DNA of 23,740 nt. It comes from CAZIRO01 sp964541595. Lineage in GTDB: Bacteria; Acidobacteriota; HRBIN11. Of this stretch, positions 14,731 to 21,846 are shown piece by piece; positions within the stretch are counted from its first letter, which is position 1, and every line of letters starts with the position of its first letter. The notes beneath the pieces are model-generated. The model made no database searches, had not been told where the DNA came from, and worked only from the letters and a program-made list of their open reading frames with translations. Position numbers and translations under genes: made by a program. The stretch spans positions 1 to 23,740 of the forward strand of contig CAZIRO010000022.1 of the NCBI GenBank assembly GCA_964541595.1. The letters are read 5' to 3'.

Positions 14731-14910
14731 GGGATCGGAACAGGCAATGGGACAGGGGACGCGCCGGACCAGCGGATGCACTGGTTCACACCGGGGCCAG
14801 GTCTTGGGTGTCAGGTATCAGGTCTCAGGGACACAGGAATCTCATGGGCTGGGGGATAGCACATGACCAAATGGGTGCCCACGGTGTCCCACTTCCTGTC
14901 CCGGTTTCGG
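14731..14910 (+). repeat. Inverted-repeat-bounded element with heptamer tract, copy 3
   Basis: The left arm GGGATCGGAACAGGCAATGG (14731-14753) and a degenerate right arm GTCCCACTTCCTGTCCCGG (14886-14910) match copies 1 and 2. About five NNCRGGT 7-mers lie at 14796-14830. The block GGGTGCCCACGGTGTCCCA just inside the right arm is almost identical to that of copy 1. It fills the gap between the CPxCG gene and the Cys-rich secreted protein gene, in the same orientation as copy 2. Confidence 0.8.
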
Positions 14911-14919
14911 GAGAAAACG

Positions 14920-14951
14920 TTGCAAGACCAAGGGCTTCGATATAGCATAAT
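14920..14951 (+). promoter_or_regulatory. Possible promoter of the Cys-rich protein/TonB receptor unit
   Basis: TTGCAA (14920-14925) is followed by TATAGCATAAT (14941-14951), giving a -10 of TATAGC at a 15-base spacing or CATAAT at 20. Neither spacing is ideal. It is the best candidate between the repeat element and the start codon at 14979. Confidence 0.3.
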
Positions 14952-14978
14952 GAGGAATATGAACGACGGGCATTGTGT

Positions 14979-15314
14979 ATGATGCGGCGCGTTCCGGCGA
15001 TCGCGCTCATTGTGTGGTGGACCTGTGTGACCATTGTATGGATGGCCGGTGTGAGCCTTGCGGGCACACACCACTGCGGGTGTGATCAGGGTGTCTGTTG
15101 CTGTGTCCATGCGCGCCGTGCCCTGCAAGCCTGTCACTTGCCCGACCATCCGACCATAACGTCCATATGGACGGAACCCTTTCTCCCTGCGGACATATTC
15201 CCTGTGATCCCGAACCTTCAGGTGAACTTCCTTGAATGGACGCCCCTCCATCACCTGGTTGTCCTCTCACCGGACGTCCCTGTTCCTCCACCCCGCTCCA
15301 TCACGCGGGGGTAG
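14979..15314 (+). CDS. Small secreted Cys-rich protein upstream of TonB receptor
   Basis: A 111-residue protein with a signal peptide: basic MMRR, hydrophobic core to about residue 27 and likely cleavage after SLA (28). Directly after it comes THHCGCDQGVCCCVHARR with cysteines 33, 35, 40, 41, 42 plus C52 and several His residues, then a Pro-rich tail (PVPPPRS). The layout resembles small secreted Cys/His proteins (DUF2946-like) often found beside copper-related TonB receptors, so soft-metal binding in the periplasm is plausible. The start is one of two adjacent ATGs (14979, 14982); TTG 14973 is possible. A hairpin (GCGGGG 15305-15310 with CCCCGC 15318-15323) spans the stop codon. The receptor gene follows 164 bases downstream. 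Confidence 0.65.
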   Translation: MMRRVPAIALIVWWTCVTIVWMAGVSLAGTHHCGCDQGVCCCVHARRALQACHLPDHPTITSIWTEPFLPADIFPVIPNLQVNFLEWTPLHHLVVLSPDVPVPPPRSITRG

Positions 15315-15478
15315 TATCCCCGCAAACGCGTACGTGAACATCCGGGGCGGGATCGTGGAACCGCACGAAAGCGCACGTTTCCTGTGTGCACACTGAATGT
15401 GCGGGATACGAACCGCATGTGTTCCCGATACATCCCTATCCGGTTCACCCATAAACCCATGGGACAGGAGGCACAGGG

Positions 15479-17809
15479 ATGCGATACATTTGGTACACCT
15501 TCATGGCAGTGATTTGCCTGGTTTTCCTGACGGCCACGGGCTATGCGCAATCGCGTGTCCCGGTTTACGTGATCGTCGAACCCGTTCCGCAGGATACGGT
15601 CCATATCGCCGTTTACCGTGCGGACGGCCATTCGCTGGACATCCGGCCGGAGAGTCTTGGCAACGGTGTCTGGCGCGTCTATTTGCGTCCCGGAGCGTAT
15701 CGGATCGATCTGCAGGTCGGGGCATCCACGGTGGCATCCCGGAACGTCGCGGTGGGCATGCATCCCTCCCAGGTAGTCCGGTTTGCGCTCACATCTCTCC
15801 TGAAGGGACATGCCGAGATCGAAGTCCACGGCACGGCACCGACCGTGGAACTGCAACGGCCGATCGTTACGCACACGGTATCGGAAACTCAGATGGAGAC
15901 CCTCCCGGTCACCCGCACATTGCAGTTGCAGGACCTCCTTGCCGAGACGGTCCCGGGTGTGGTGCGATCTCACGACGACATCGCGCATGTCCGCGGAGCG
16001 GAAATTTCGATCGGGTATAACTTCAACGGATCGTCACTACTCGGTTCGCTCAATCCCATTCTCGGGCTGGGGCCCGATCCGGACGTCTTTGCGTGGTTGC
16101 AGCTGCGCACGGGTGCGTATCCCGCACGGTACGGCTGGCGGTTCATGGGCCAGATGGAGGTGCTGCCACGCTCGGGAATCCGGCAGACCCGACCGCGCGG
16201 CCATCTGGAACTCGCCGGTGGTACCCAGGCAACGGTGCAGGGACGGTTCGCCCTGGCTGCGGGGCGGGACCGGTGGGGACTGTTTCTACACGGTTCCGCA
16301 CTGCGCACGGACCAGTATTTCCAGCCGCGCAGTCGCGATATCGTACACGACACCGGCAAGACCGGCCGGCTGTTTCTGCGCGGCGACGTGCAGTGGAGTG
16401 ATCGATGGTGGACGGCCGTCACGGGGTTCTGGAACTTCGGGGAAATGGACGTCCCGATCGACCCAGCGGTGGACGTCTGGACCCAGTCCCTGGCCCTTCA
16501 GGAGAACGGCGGACTTCTGGAAATGACGTACACGCATGCAGCGTTGCAGGTGCAGTTCAACCTGATCGCGTTTCGTCAGGTTCAGCGCCTGAACGTTGCC
16601 CCTATGGGAGACAGCGTGCCGATGGAACACGCCCGACGGGACGACCGTACGATCGGTGCCGATCTCATGGTCACGCATACGGTGTCGCCCGATCTGGATA
16701 TCGAATGGGGCATCCAGACACGACGGCTGACCTGGAACGAACACCTCATACCGATGTCCACAGATGCAATGGACATGCAGATGGAAATGCATCCGGCCGT
16801 ACACGCACACGGCGAAACAACATCTCCGGACGAACACCCGGTGCGTCTGCAGGATGACGGCTGGATCACGGGGGTTTACACCGATCTGCACTTCCGGTGG
16901 ACCGAATGGTTGCGTGTGAACCTCGGCATTCGGCTGGATCGGTTGGACCTGCTGGAACGATCGACATATCTGTCCCCCCGTATGAACATCCTCATCCGAC
17001 CCCGACACGCTACCGTGGGGTTTCTCGTGAGTTACAACCGCCTCGTGTGGGTACCCCCGCTGGAGAATTACCTGATCAGCAGCCGGAGCTCCGGCAGCCG
17101 GCCTTTACGCCCGTCCGTATCGGACGTGGTGGAAGTCGGGATTCGCGGCCAGTATCGGACATGGCGCATTCAGGCCAATGCGTTCGTGCGGTTGACCCGC
17201 AACCTGTTCCATACCGTCCAGGCCACACCGCTCTACTGGTTTCCGTTTGCGAACTTCCGTGCCGAGCGCATTTACGGTCTGGAGACGAGTGTACAGGGAA
17301 CTGTCGGGCAACGGCTATCGCTGGGTGTGAATTACATCCTTGCCTGGCATTACCTGTACAACCCGTTGACCGGCGGATACGGTGCCGCCGGGACCGATCC
17401 GCGGGACCGGTCCCGATTCTTTGCACCCATGGACCAGCGCCATACGGTCAACGGCTGGATCACCTGGCGATGGCATCGGAACGGATACCTGACACTTTCC
17501 GGCACCTGGGCAAGCGGCCTGCCCGCGATGCACCACCACGGTCATGGGCGCATGCACGGACACACGATGCACGGGACGTCGATGGAGGCACCGTCTCGCA
17601 TGTCTACCACGTCCGCACGCATGCCCGCATACCTGTACCTGAACGGGTCGCTGGGATTCCGAATTGCGCGGCAGCCGGACGTGTGGCTCCGGGTGGATGC
17701 GGAAAACCTGCTCGATCGGCGGGTTCCGATCACGACTCCATCGATGTTCACGCCGGCGCAGTATCTGCCGGCACGAAAAGTCCTGACGACCCTGCAGGTT
17801 GTCTGGTAG
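15479..17809 (+). CDS. TonB-dependent outer-membrane receptor with Met/His-rich segments
   Basis: A 776-residue receptor. Signal peptide 1 to about 24 (cut near GYAQ). A carboxypeptidase-regulatory-like beta domain spans about 28-110 (VWRVYLRPGAYRIDLQVG). The plug contains VSETQMETLPVTRTLQLQDL and LLAETVPGV, and the beta barrel ends in the aromatic TTLQVVW typical of outer-membrane proteins. Two segments are very rich in Met and His: about 426-454 (MSTDAMDMQMEMHPAVHAHG) and about 684-712 (MHHHGHGRMHGHTMHG). These are probably surface or channel loops and point to Cu or another soft metal as substrate, which is inference. A GACAGGAGG ribosome site supports ATG 15479. No TonB/ExbB genes are in the window. 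Confidence 0.9.
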   Translation: MRYIWYTFMAVICLVFLTATGYAQSRVPVYVIVEPVPQDTVHIAVYRADGHSLDIRPESLGNGVWRVYLRPGAYRIDLQVGASTVASRNVAVGMHPSQVVRFALTSLLKGHAEIEVHGTAPTVELQRPIVTHTVSETQMETLPVTRTLQLQDLLAETVPGVVRSHDDIAHVRGAEISIGYNFNGSSLLGSLNPILGLGPDPDVFAWLQLRTGAYPARYGWRFMGQMEVLPRSGIRQTRPRGHLELAGGTQATVQGRFALAAGRDRWGLFLHGSALRTDQYFQPRSRDIVHDTGKTGRLFLRGDVQWSDRWWTAVTGFWNFGEMDVPIDPAVDVWTQSLALQENGGLLEMTYTHAALQVQFNLIAFRQVQRLNVAPMGDSVPMEHARRDDRTIGADLMVTHTVSPDLDIEWGIQTRRLTWNEHLIPMSTDAMDMQMEMHPAVHAHGETTSPDEHPVRLQDDGWITGVYTDLHFRWTEWLRVNLGIRLDRLDLLERSTYLSPRMNILIRPRHATVGFLVSYNRLVWVPPLENYLISSRSSGSRPLRPSVSDVVEVGIRGQYRTWRIQANAFVRLTRNLFHTVQATPLYWFPFANFRAERIYGLETSVQGTVGQRLSLGVNYILAWHYLYNPLTGGYGAAGTDPRDRSRFFAPMDQRHTVNGWITWRWHRNGYLTLSGTWASGLPAMHHHGHGRMHGHTMHGTSMEAPSRMSTTSARMPAYLYLNGSLGFRIARQPDVWLRVDAENLLDRRVPITTPSMFTPAQYLPARKVLTTLQVVW

Positions 17810-17819
17810 TTGGAACACC

Positions 17820-17860
17820 GACGGGTTCCGATCGTGGGATCGGAGCGGTCGGAACCCGTC
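17820..17860 (+). terminator. Hairpin between converging receptor and kinase genes
   Basis: GACGGGTTCCGA (17820-17831) and TCGGAACCCGTC (17849-17860) form a perfect 12-bp stem with a 17-base loop, starting ten bases after the receptor stop codon. TCCGTTT follows on the plus strand. It can serve both the receptor transcript and the minus-strand kinase gene ending at 17873. Confidence 0.75.
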
Positions 17861-17872
17861 TCCGTTTGCAGA

Positions 17873-18898
17873 TTACCCGACCTCGGGAAACGTCCCGGTG
17901 CCGACGATCCAGACGGGACCCGGGGTGCGGAAAAAGCGCCCTTCGACTTCCAGGACCGGAGGCAAATGCGACCACCCGACGATACGGCCCATCCCCGAGG
18001 CGAACCCGTCCGGACCGATATCGCCGATCAGTCGCCGGCGCCAGGTGATCAACGGACGCACGGTGACCGTGTACGGTGCCACAACCTCACGCAACCGGTG
18101 GTAGGCAACGGCTGTCAGGGGCTCGCGTGTCAATACACGTACCGTACGTCCGGACCGTTCCGCGTAGATCACGCGGTCGCCGAGTACCTGCACAATGGTC
18201 TCCCACATGGTGCCGCGTACGGGCTCCCCGAGCCCGGTAGATTCACTGAGGAGCAGAGCGTCGATCGGTACGATATGTCGCTCGGTTTCCTGAAACCACC
18301 GTTGAAACATGCGATGCCGCCGGTGTGCGCGTTCGGAAGCGGATTTCGAACGTACCTGGTCGCTGGGTCGGACACCGAGGAAACGGACGCCCTCCAGGGG
18401 TGCGAGCATCGCCTGCCAGGGCGCGACTTCCGTCGGATGCGCGAGCAGAACAACCGAACAGGGACGACACATCATAATGAGGAGCCGTTTATACTCCCGT
18501 CCCACACTGTCGGCGATAAGACCATCCGTATCGACCAGTACGGTCGTATGACGACGACGTGCATGTGTGACGACGCGGAAAATGGCTTCGATCGTCTGGA
18601 GAAAGCGACCGTTCGGATGTGTCTGACCCACAAATGCACACGTTTCCGGGAAGTACGTTTCGATATCCGGCTGGTCTTTTCGGAACGGCGCATAACTGAT
18701 GAGACCGGGAACTCCGAAGAGTACCTGTCCGAGGTCTCCACTGACCAGACCGATGTCGGCGTCCGCATACCGCTGGCAGTATGCACGGATCCAGTACGAC
18801 TTGCCGCTGTCCACACCGCCGATGACCACCACCACATCACGAGGGGGTGGCCAGATGCGCAGGCTCTCCTCCCACGGAACGACCACTTCGGGCTGCAT
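17873..18898 (-). CDS. Clp1/Grc3-type polynucleotide 5'-kinase homologue
   Basis: A 341-residue P-loop protein. Walker A VIGGVDSGKSYW (G27-S34) fits the G-x-x-D-x-GKS/T form of Clp1/Grc3 kinases. It is followed by LVSGDLGQ (51-58, cf. xDxDxGQ), FVGQTHPNGRFL (89-100, the position of GxTSP) and VLVDTDGLI (120-128). The rest contains VVLLAHPTEV and a C-terminal domain of mixed strands. Members phosphorylate the 5'-OH of RNA or DNA; the bacterial role is largely unknown. ATG 18898 is preferred; a TTG at 18940 is in frame. Either start lies inside the upstream methyltransferase gene, overlapping it by 62 or 104 bases, so the two are probably co-translated. Confidence 0.78.
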   Translation of the reverse strand: MQPEVVVPWEESLRIWPPPRDVVVVIGGVDSGKSYWIRAYCQRYADADIGLVSGDLGQVLFGVPGLISYAPFRKDQPDIETYFPETCAFVGQTHPNGRFLQTIEAIFRVVTHARRRHTTVLVDTDGLIADSVGREYKRLLIMMCRPCSVVLLAHPTEVAPWQAMLAPLEGVRFLGVRPSDQVRSKSASERAHRRHRMFQRWFQETERHIVPIDALLLSESTGLGEPVRGTMWETIVQVLGDRVIYAERSGRTVRVLTREPLTAVAYHRLREVVAPYTVTVRPLITWRRRLIGDIGPDGFASGMGRIVGWSHLPPVLEVEGRFFRTPGPVWIVGTGTFPEVG

Positions 18899-19739
18899 GG
18901 AACCGTGCCCACATCGGGGAATCCAGTTTGCGTGCGGCAATGATCAGGGCATAGCCGCGGATCGGCACGAGTAGATAATCCAGACGTGTGAATCCCCACA
19001 GGATCGGATACACCCGCTGATACCAGCGAAACGTGCGTTCAATGGCACGAAAATCGGCTTCCGTAGATGGCGCGACGATGCCGTCACGCAATGTGGCCGA
19101 ATCCCCGACCCGCCGCCGTTTGCGCACATACCACGCGTTCAATACCATCTCGACGAGTTCTGTAAAAAACCGGGCATATGTGATGATACGTTCGACCTCG
19201 AACCCCCGGTAAATTAACTCCACGTGGAGATCTTCCGGACGATACCCTTCACGCACATGGCCGTAATGCGCCAACTGCAGGCCGATCCGGGGTTTAATCC
19301 GATTGAGCAGATAGAACCGGCCGGTACAGGGCGTGCCGATGATCAATCGACCCCCCGGTCGGACGAGTGCGCACAGTTCGTCGAGCACCGCACGGTCATC
19401 CTCAATGTGTTCCATATAATCGAGAGACACGACCACGTCAAACGTCTCCGGACGGAACGGTAACCCGCGGGTATCGATCTGCACCACACGGTCGCCCACA
19501 ACGCGACGTGTTTCGTGGACATGCGGCGCATCGAGGTCGGCCGAGACCCAGATACCACCCCACTGCCGGAGAAAATAACTGATCGCGCCGCGTGCGCAAC
19601 CGATCTCCAGACAGAGTGCATCTTTCGGCAGATCGCGCAGGAGATACTGCAAAATGGTCAACTTTTCGCGTTTTTTGAACGAATACCGGGCCAGCCGGAC
19701 CTGCCAGGGTTCGGTAGACCGGGACGCCTGGACCATCAT
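18837..19739 (-). CDS. Class I SAM-dependent methyltransferase
   Basis: A 300-residue methyltransferase. Motif I is CLEIGCARGAISYFL (43-57), the acidic post-I end is VSADLDAP (66-72), motif II is FDVVVSLDYMEHIED (100-114), followed by ALVRPGGRLIIGTP. This is the UbiE/COQ5-like or Methyltransf_11 layout; the substrate is unknown. A C-terminal region of about 120 residues is partly hydrophobic (YPILWGFTRLDYLLVPIRGYALIIAARK), perhaps membrane-associating. ATG 19739 has GGAG nine bases upstream. The frame is open further to 19916, but that stretch translates the repeat end at 19811-19835 and is not protein. Its 3' end overlaps the kinase gene. Confidence 0.85.
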   Translation of the reverse strand: MMVQASRSTEPWQVRLARYSFKKREKLTILQYLLRDLPKDALCLEIGCARGAISYFLRQWGGIWVSADLDAPHVHETRRVVGDRVVQIDTRGLPFRPETFDVVVSLDYMEHIEDDRAVLDELCALVRPGGRLIIGTPCTGRFYLLNRIKPRIGLQLAHYGHVREGYRPEDLHVELIYRGFEVERIITYARFFTELVEMVLNAWYVRKRRRVGDSATLRDGIVAPSTEADFRAIERTFRWYQRVYPILWGFTRLDYLLVPIRGYALIIAARKLDSPMWARFHAARSGRSVGGEPAHLATPS

Positions 19740-19810
19740 GCGTTGCTCCGGGCTTTGGATCGTGCACGTGATGATACCAGGAGAGGTGGGTTTCGGCAAC
19801 GGAAAAACAC

Positions 19811-19835
19811 CTGGGATCGGGACAGGCAATGGGAC
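19811..19835 (+). repeat. Solo end of the inverted-repeat element family
   Basis: CTGGGATCGGGACAGGCAAT followed by GGGAC is identical to the left arm of copy 2 apart from the last bases. No heptamer tract or right arm follows; the next bases (ATGCGCACCACTGGATGTGAC) only faintly resemble copy interiors. It lies between the divergent methyltransferase and RNase H-SWIM genes. A -10-like TACAAT follows at 19877-19882 with GTGACA at 19852-19857 (19-base spacing), so the remnant may border the RNase H promoter. Confidence 0.75.
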
Positions 19836-19914
19836 ATGCGCACCACTGGATGTGACAAAGTCCGGTGAGTTTCGTGTACAATGACGGGGAATCCAGAGCA
19901 CTCGACGGTGGACC

Positions 19915-20628
19915 ATGGGAGAGTCCAGGATATATATCGTACACTGCGACGGGTTGTGCGAACCGGTGAATCCCGGTGGGATTGCTACGTACGGGTGGAC
20001 AGTCGGGCGCGGGGGACGGGAGATTCAAACCGGATGCGGTCTGGCAGCGGAGGGTCCGAACGCAACGAATAACGTCGCCGAATACACAGCCGTCCTGCAG
20101 GCACTCGCCTGGCTGGTGCCCCGACTGCATCCCGGAGATGCCGTTCGCCTGTATACCGACAGCCAGCTCGTGGTCCTGCAGATTCAGGGTGTATACCGTG
20201 TGCGTTCCAGGCGGTTGCAGCCGTTATACCGGCAGGTTCAGTTGTGGCTCACGCGTGCCCGCGATCGCGGCGCTTCGGTAACCGTCGCATGGGTGCCGCG
20301 TGAAGAGAATCAACGTGCGGACGAACTGTCCCGGATTGCCTGGGCCACGATCATGGCACGGCGTCGTCCGGAACTGGCTTCTCGGTATACGGTCCGGTAT
20401 GATGCCGGGAATCAGTATTTTCTCGTTCAGGGCGTGCAAAAAGACAGTCATCCGGGTTTCCGTGTGCGGTTTTCTCCGTTGCAGTGCACGTGCAAACACT
20501 TTCGCCGGTCCGGTCGCCCATGCAATCACATCCAGGCCGTGATCCGGCATCAACTGGATGCGGACCCTTCGTTGTCCGAAGCGGACGTGTGCCGTAACCT
20601 GTCAAAAGGAATGAGTTTGCGTCCCTGA
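19915..20628 (+). CDS. RNase HI-like domain fused to a SWIM zinc finger
   Basis: A 237-residue fusion. Residues 5-150 are an RNase HI fold with all four catalytic acids: D12 in HCDGLCEPVNPGGIATYGW, E56 in NNVAEYTAVLQAL, D82 in LYTDSQLVV and D136 in WVPREENQRADELS. The N-terminal phrase is of the archaeal/Sto-RNase HI type. Residues about 160-215 form a SWIM zinc finger, C191-x-C193 then C203-x-H205 (LQCTCKHFRRSGRPCNHIQAVI), a module that binds nucleic acid or protein. The combination should direct RNA-DNA hybrid cleavage to a specific partner, which is inference. The start ATG 19915 has only a weak GGTGG site. The 3' end overlaps the opposing DUF2203 gene by 79 bases. Confidence 0.85.
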   Translation: MGESRIYIVHCDGLCEPVNPGGIATYGWTVGRGGREIQTGCGLAAEGPNATNNVAEYTAVLQALAWLVPRLHPGDAVRLYTDSQLVVLQIQGVYRVRSRRLQPLYRQVQLWLTRARDRGASVTVAWVPREENQRADELSRIAWATIMARRRPELASRYTVRYDAGNQYFLVQGVQKDSHPGFRVRFSPLQCTCKHFRRSGRPCNHIQAVIRHQLDADPSLSEADVCRNLSKGMSLRP

Positions 20629-21002
20629 AACCCCTCGTCCTGGCGGTGATAGTAGAGGATTTTCGCCTCGTCGAGTTTCCAGCACCAGAACACCGGTTCT
20701 CCATCGAGTTCGCCGGGAAAATCGACCAGACCGGCCGGGATATCCCGTACAATGACGCCGGTACGTTGAATCTCCTTCAGAAACTGTTGCACCACGCGTT
20801 CCTGTGCCTGCAACGCCTGAACGATGACCGTTGTATCCGAAAGCGCATAATACCCACCGGACAGGCGGATCCGTTCCCGGAGTGCCCGAATCTTTGCGTA
20901 GATCGATTGTAACTTTTCGTACTCCTCACGCATACGTCGCAATTTCGGTTCGATCTTCCGTCGGAGCAATTCTGCTTCCTGCAGCGTAAATACGGTACTC
21001 AT
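20550..21002 (-). CDS. DUF2203 family protein
   Basis: A 150-residue protein matching the DUF2203 layout: FTLQEAELLRRKIEPKLRRM at the start, a long helical stretch, then VQQFLKEIQRTGVIVRDIPAGLVDFPG, a FWCWKLDEAKILYYHR block and GFQGRKLIPF near the C-terminus, followed by a 17-residue tail. The family is uncharacterised and occurs in many bacteria. ATG 21002 gives the usual N-terminus; ATG 21011 is also possible and no strong ribosome site distinguishes them. An open frame continues to 21116. The tail of the gene overlaps, tail to tail, the RNase H-SWIM gene. Confidence 0.8.
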   Translation of the reverse strand: MSTVFTLQEAELLRRKIEPKLRRMREEYEKLQSIYAKIRALRERIRLSGGYYALSDTTVIVQALQAQERVVQQFLKEIQRTGVIVRDIPAGLVDFPGELDGEPVFWCWKLDEAKILYYHRQDEGFQGRKLIPFDRLRHTSASDNEGSASS

Positions 21003-21127
21003 GATGGCCATATCCCGTTCGGTCTCCAGTGGAATGGAGATTCCGACACACACACTGGTGTGTACTCGCACACTGCCTTTCACCGAATGTATAATCAGAA
21101 CATTCCACCGATGCAAGGGTTCTCCTG

Positions 21128-21234
21128 CTGAGATCCGATCATAAATTCCGGAAATGCTGAAGGGACAACGATCTGTGGAATTTGCGGATTTCCGCTACAG
21201 ATGAGGAAACCGTGGAATTATGATCGGATCTCAG
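21128..21234. repeat. 107-bp element with 21-22 bp terminal inverted repeats
   Basis: CTGAGATCCGATCATAAATT (from 21128) and the reverse complement ending GATCGGATCTCAG (21214-21234) match over 21-22 bp with a single one-base deletion. Inside, ATCTGT and ACAGAT bound a second, imperfect hairpin around 21170-21203. CCTGCTGA occurs just outside both ends (21124 and 21239). It shares only the CTGAGATC terminus with the heptamer elements. It occupies the space between the DUF2203 and cytochrome genes. Confidence 0.7.
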
Positions 21235-21372
21235 TTCCCCTGCTGAAATCGGAGCAGTCCATGGGACCGGAGGATGCACCGGATTCATCGGGGACATACG
21301 GTGAAAATTCCGTTGCGGAGATGGACGTCCAATCACTGCGCACGCACCGATCCGGTCACCGGGGGGTTTGGG

Positions 21373-21789
21373 ATGACCGCATTCAAACGCACGGCCGTTC
21401 TGGTGGGATGTTGGAGTATCATGGTCGTTCTGTTGCTCGGTTGTCCGTCTTCGGAACGGTCCGCGCACCGATCCGATAAGCACCCGTTGTCGAACGCGGC
21501 GGTGCTCGTCCGGAAAGGCGAGCAGTTATTTCGCAGACACTGCGCACGCTGCCATCCGAACGACGCCACCGGTGCCGTGGGTCCCCCCATACACGGCGTC
21601 ACACGTCGCTACGACCGGGATACACTCCGGCAATGGATAGAGAACCCGATGCAGATCTACCGTGCGCAGGGACGTATGCCGGTGCGGCCCGGATATACGC
21701 CCATGCCGCGTATTCCTTTGCAAAAAGACGAGGTTCAGGCGATCTTGGCGTACCTGTACGCCCGCGACCGTCATGCGTCAACGGAATAG
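21373..21789 (+). CDS. Mono-haem cytochrome c lipoprotein
   Basis: A 138-residue class I cytochrome c. Signal peptide with lipobox LLGC (C24) predicts lipid attachment, by LspA processing. The haem-binding motif is CARCH (C57, C60, H61), followed by GAVGPPIHGV. M102 or M111 (GYTPMPRIPL) is the probable distal ligand, and the C-terminal helix is EVQAILAYLYARD. It would transfer electrons at the outer face of the inner membrane or on the outer membrane. ATG 21373 has a GGGGGG stretch before it; an ATG at 21274 is in frame but would bury the signal peptide. The partner oxidase or reductase is not in the window. Confidence 0.9.
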   Translation: MTAFKRTAVLVGCWSIMVVLLLGCPSSERSAHRSDKHPLSNAAVLVRKGEQLFRRHCARCHPNDATGAVGPPIHGVTRRYDRDTLRQWIENPMQIYRAQGRMPVRPGYTPMPRIPLQKDEVQAILAYLYARDRHASTE

Positions 21790-21846
21790 AATCCCGTGCT
21801 CGGTCAGGGTTTCCTCCCATCGTGTCGGATCCGGTGCATGCACCCA

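Noticed and set aside
15810..16526. Alternative-frame open reading frames inside the TonB receptor
   Set aside because: Arg/Pro/Thr-rich shadow translations of a clear outer-membrane receptor gene.
18243..18999. Overlapping minus-strand frames within the kinase gene
   Set aside because: They lack motifs and conflict with the P-loop kinase frame.
19740..19916. N-terminal extension of the methyltransferase
   Set aside because: It translates the repeat arm (Pro-rich PLPVPIPGV) and is not conserved-looking; the GGAG-preceded ATG 19739 is better.
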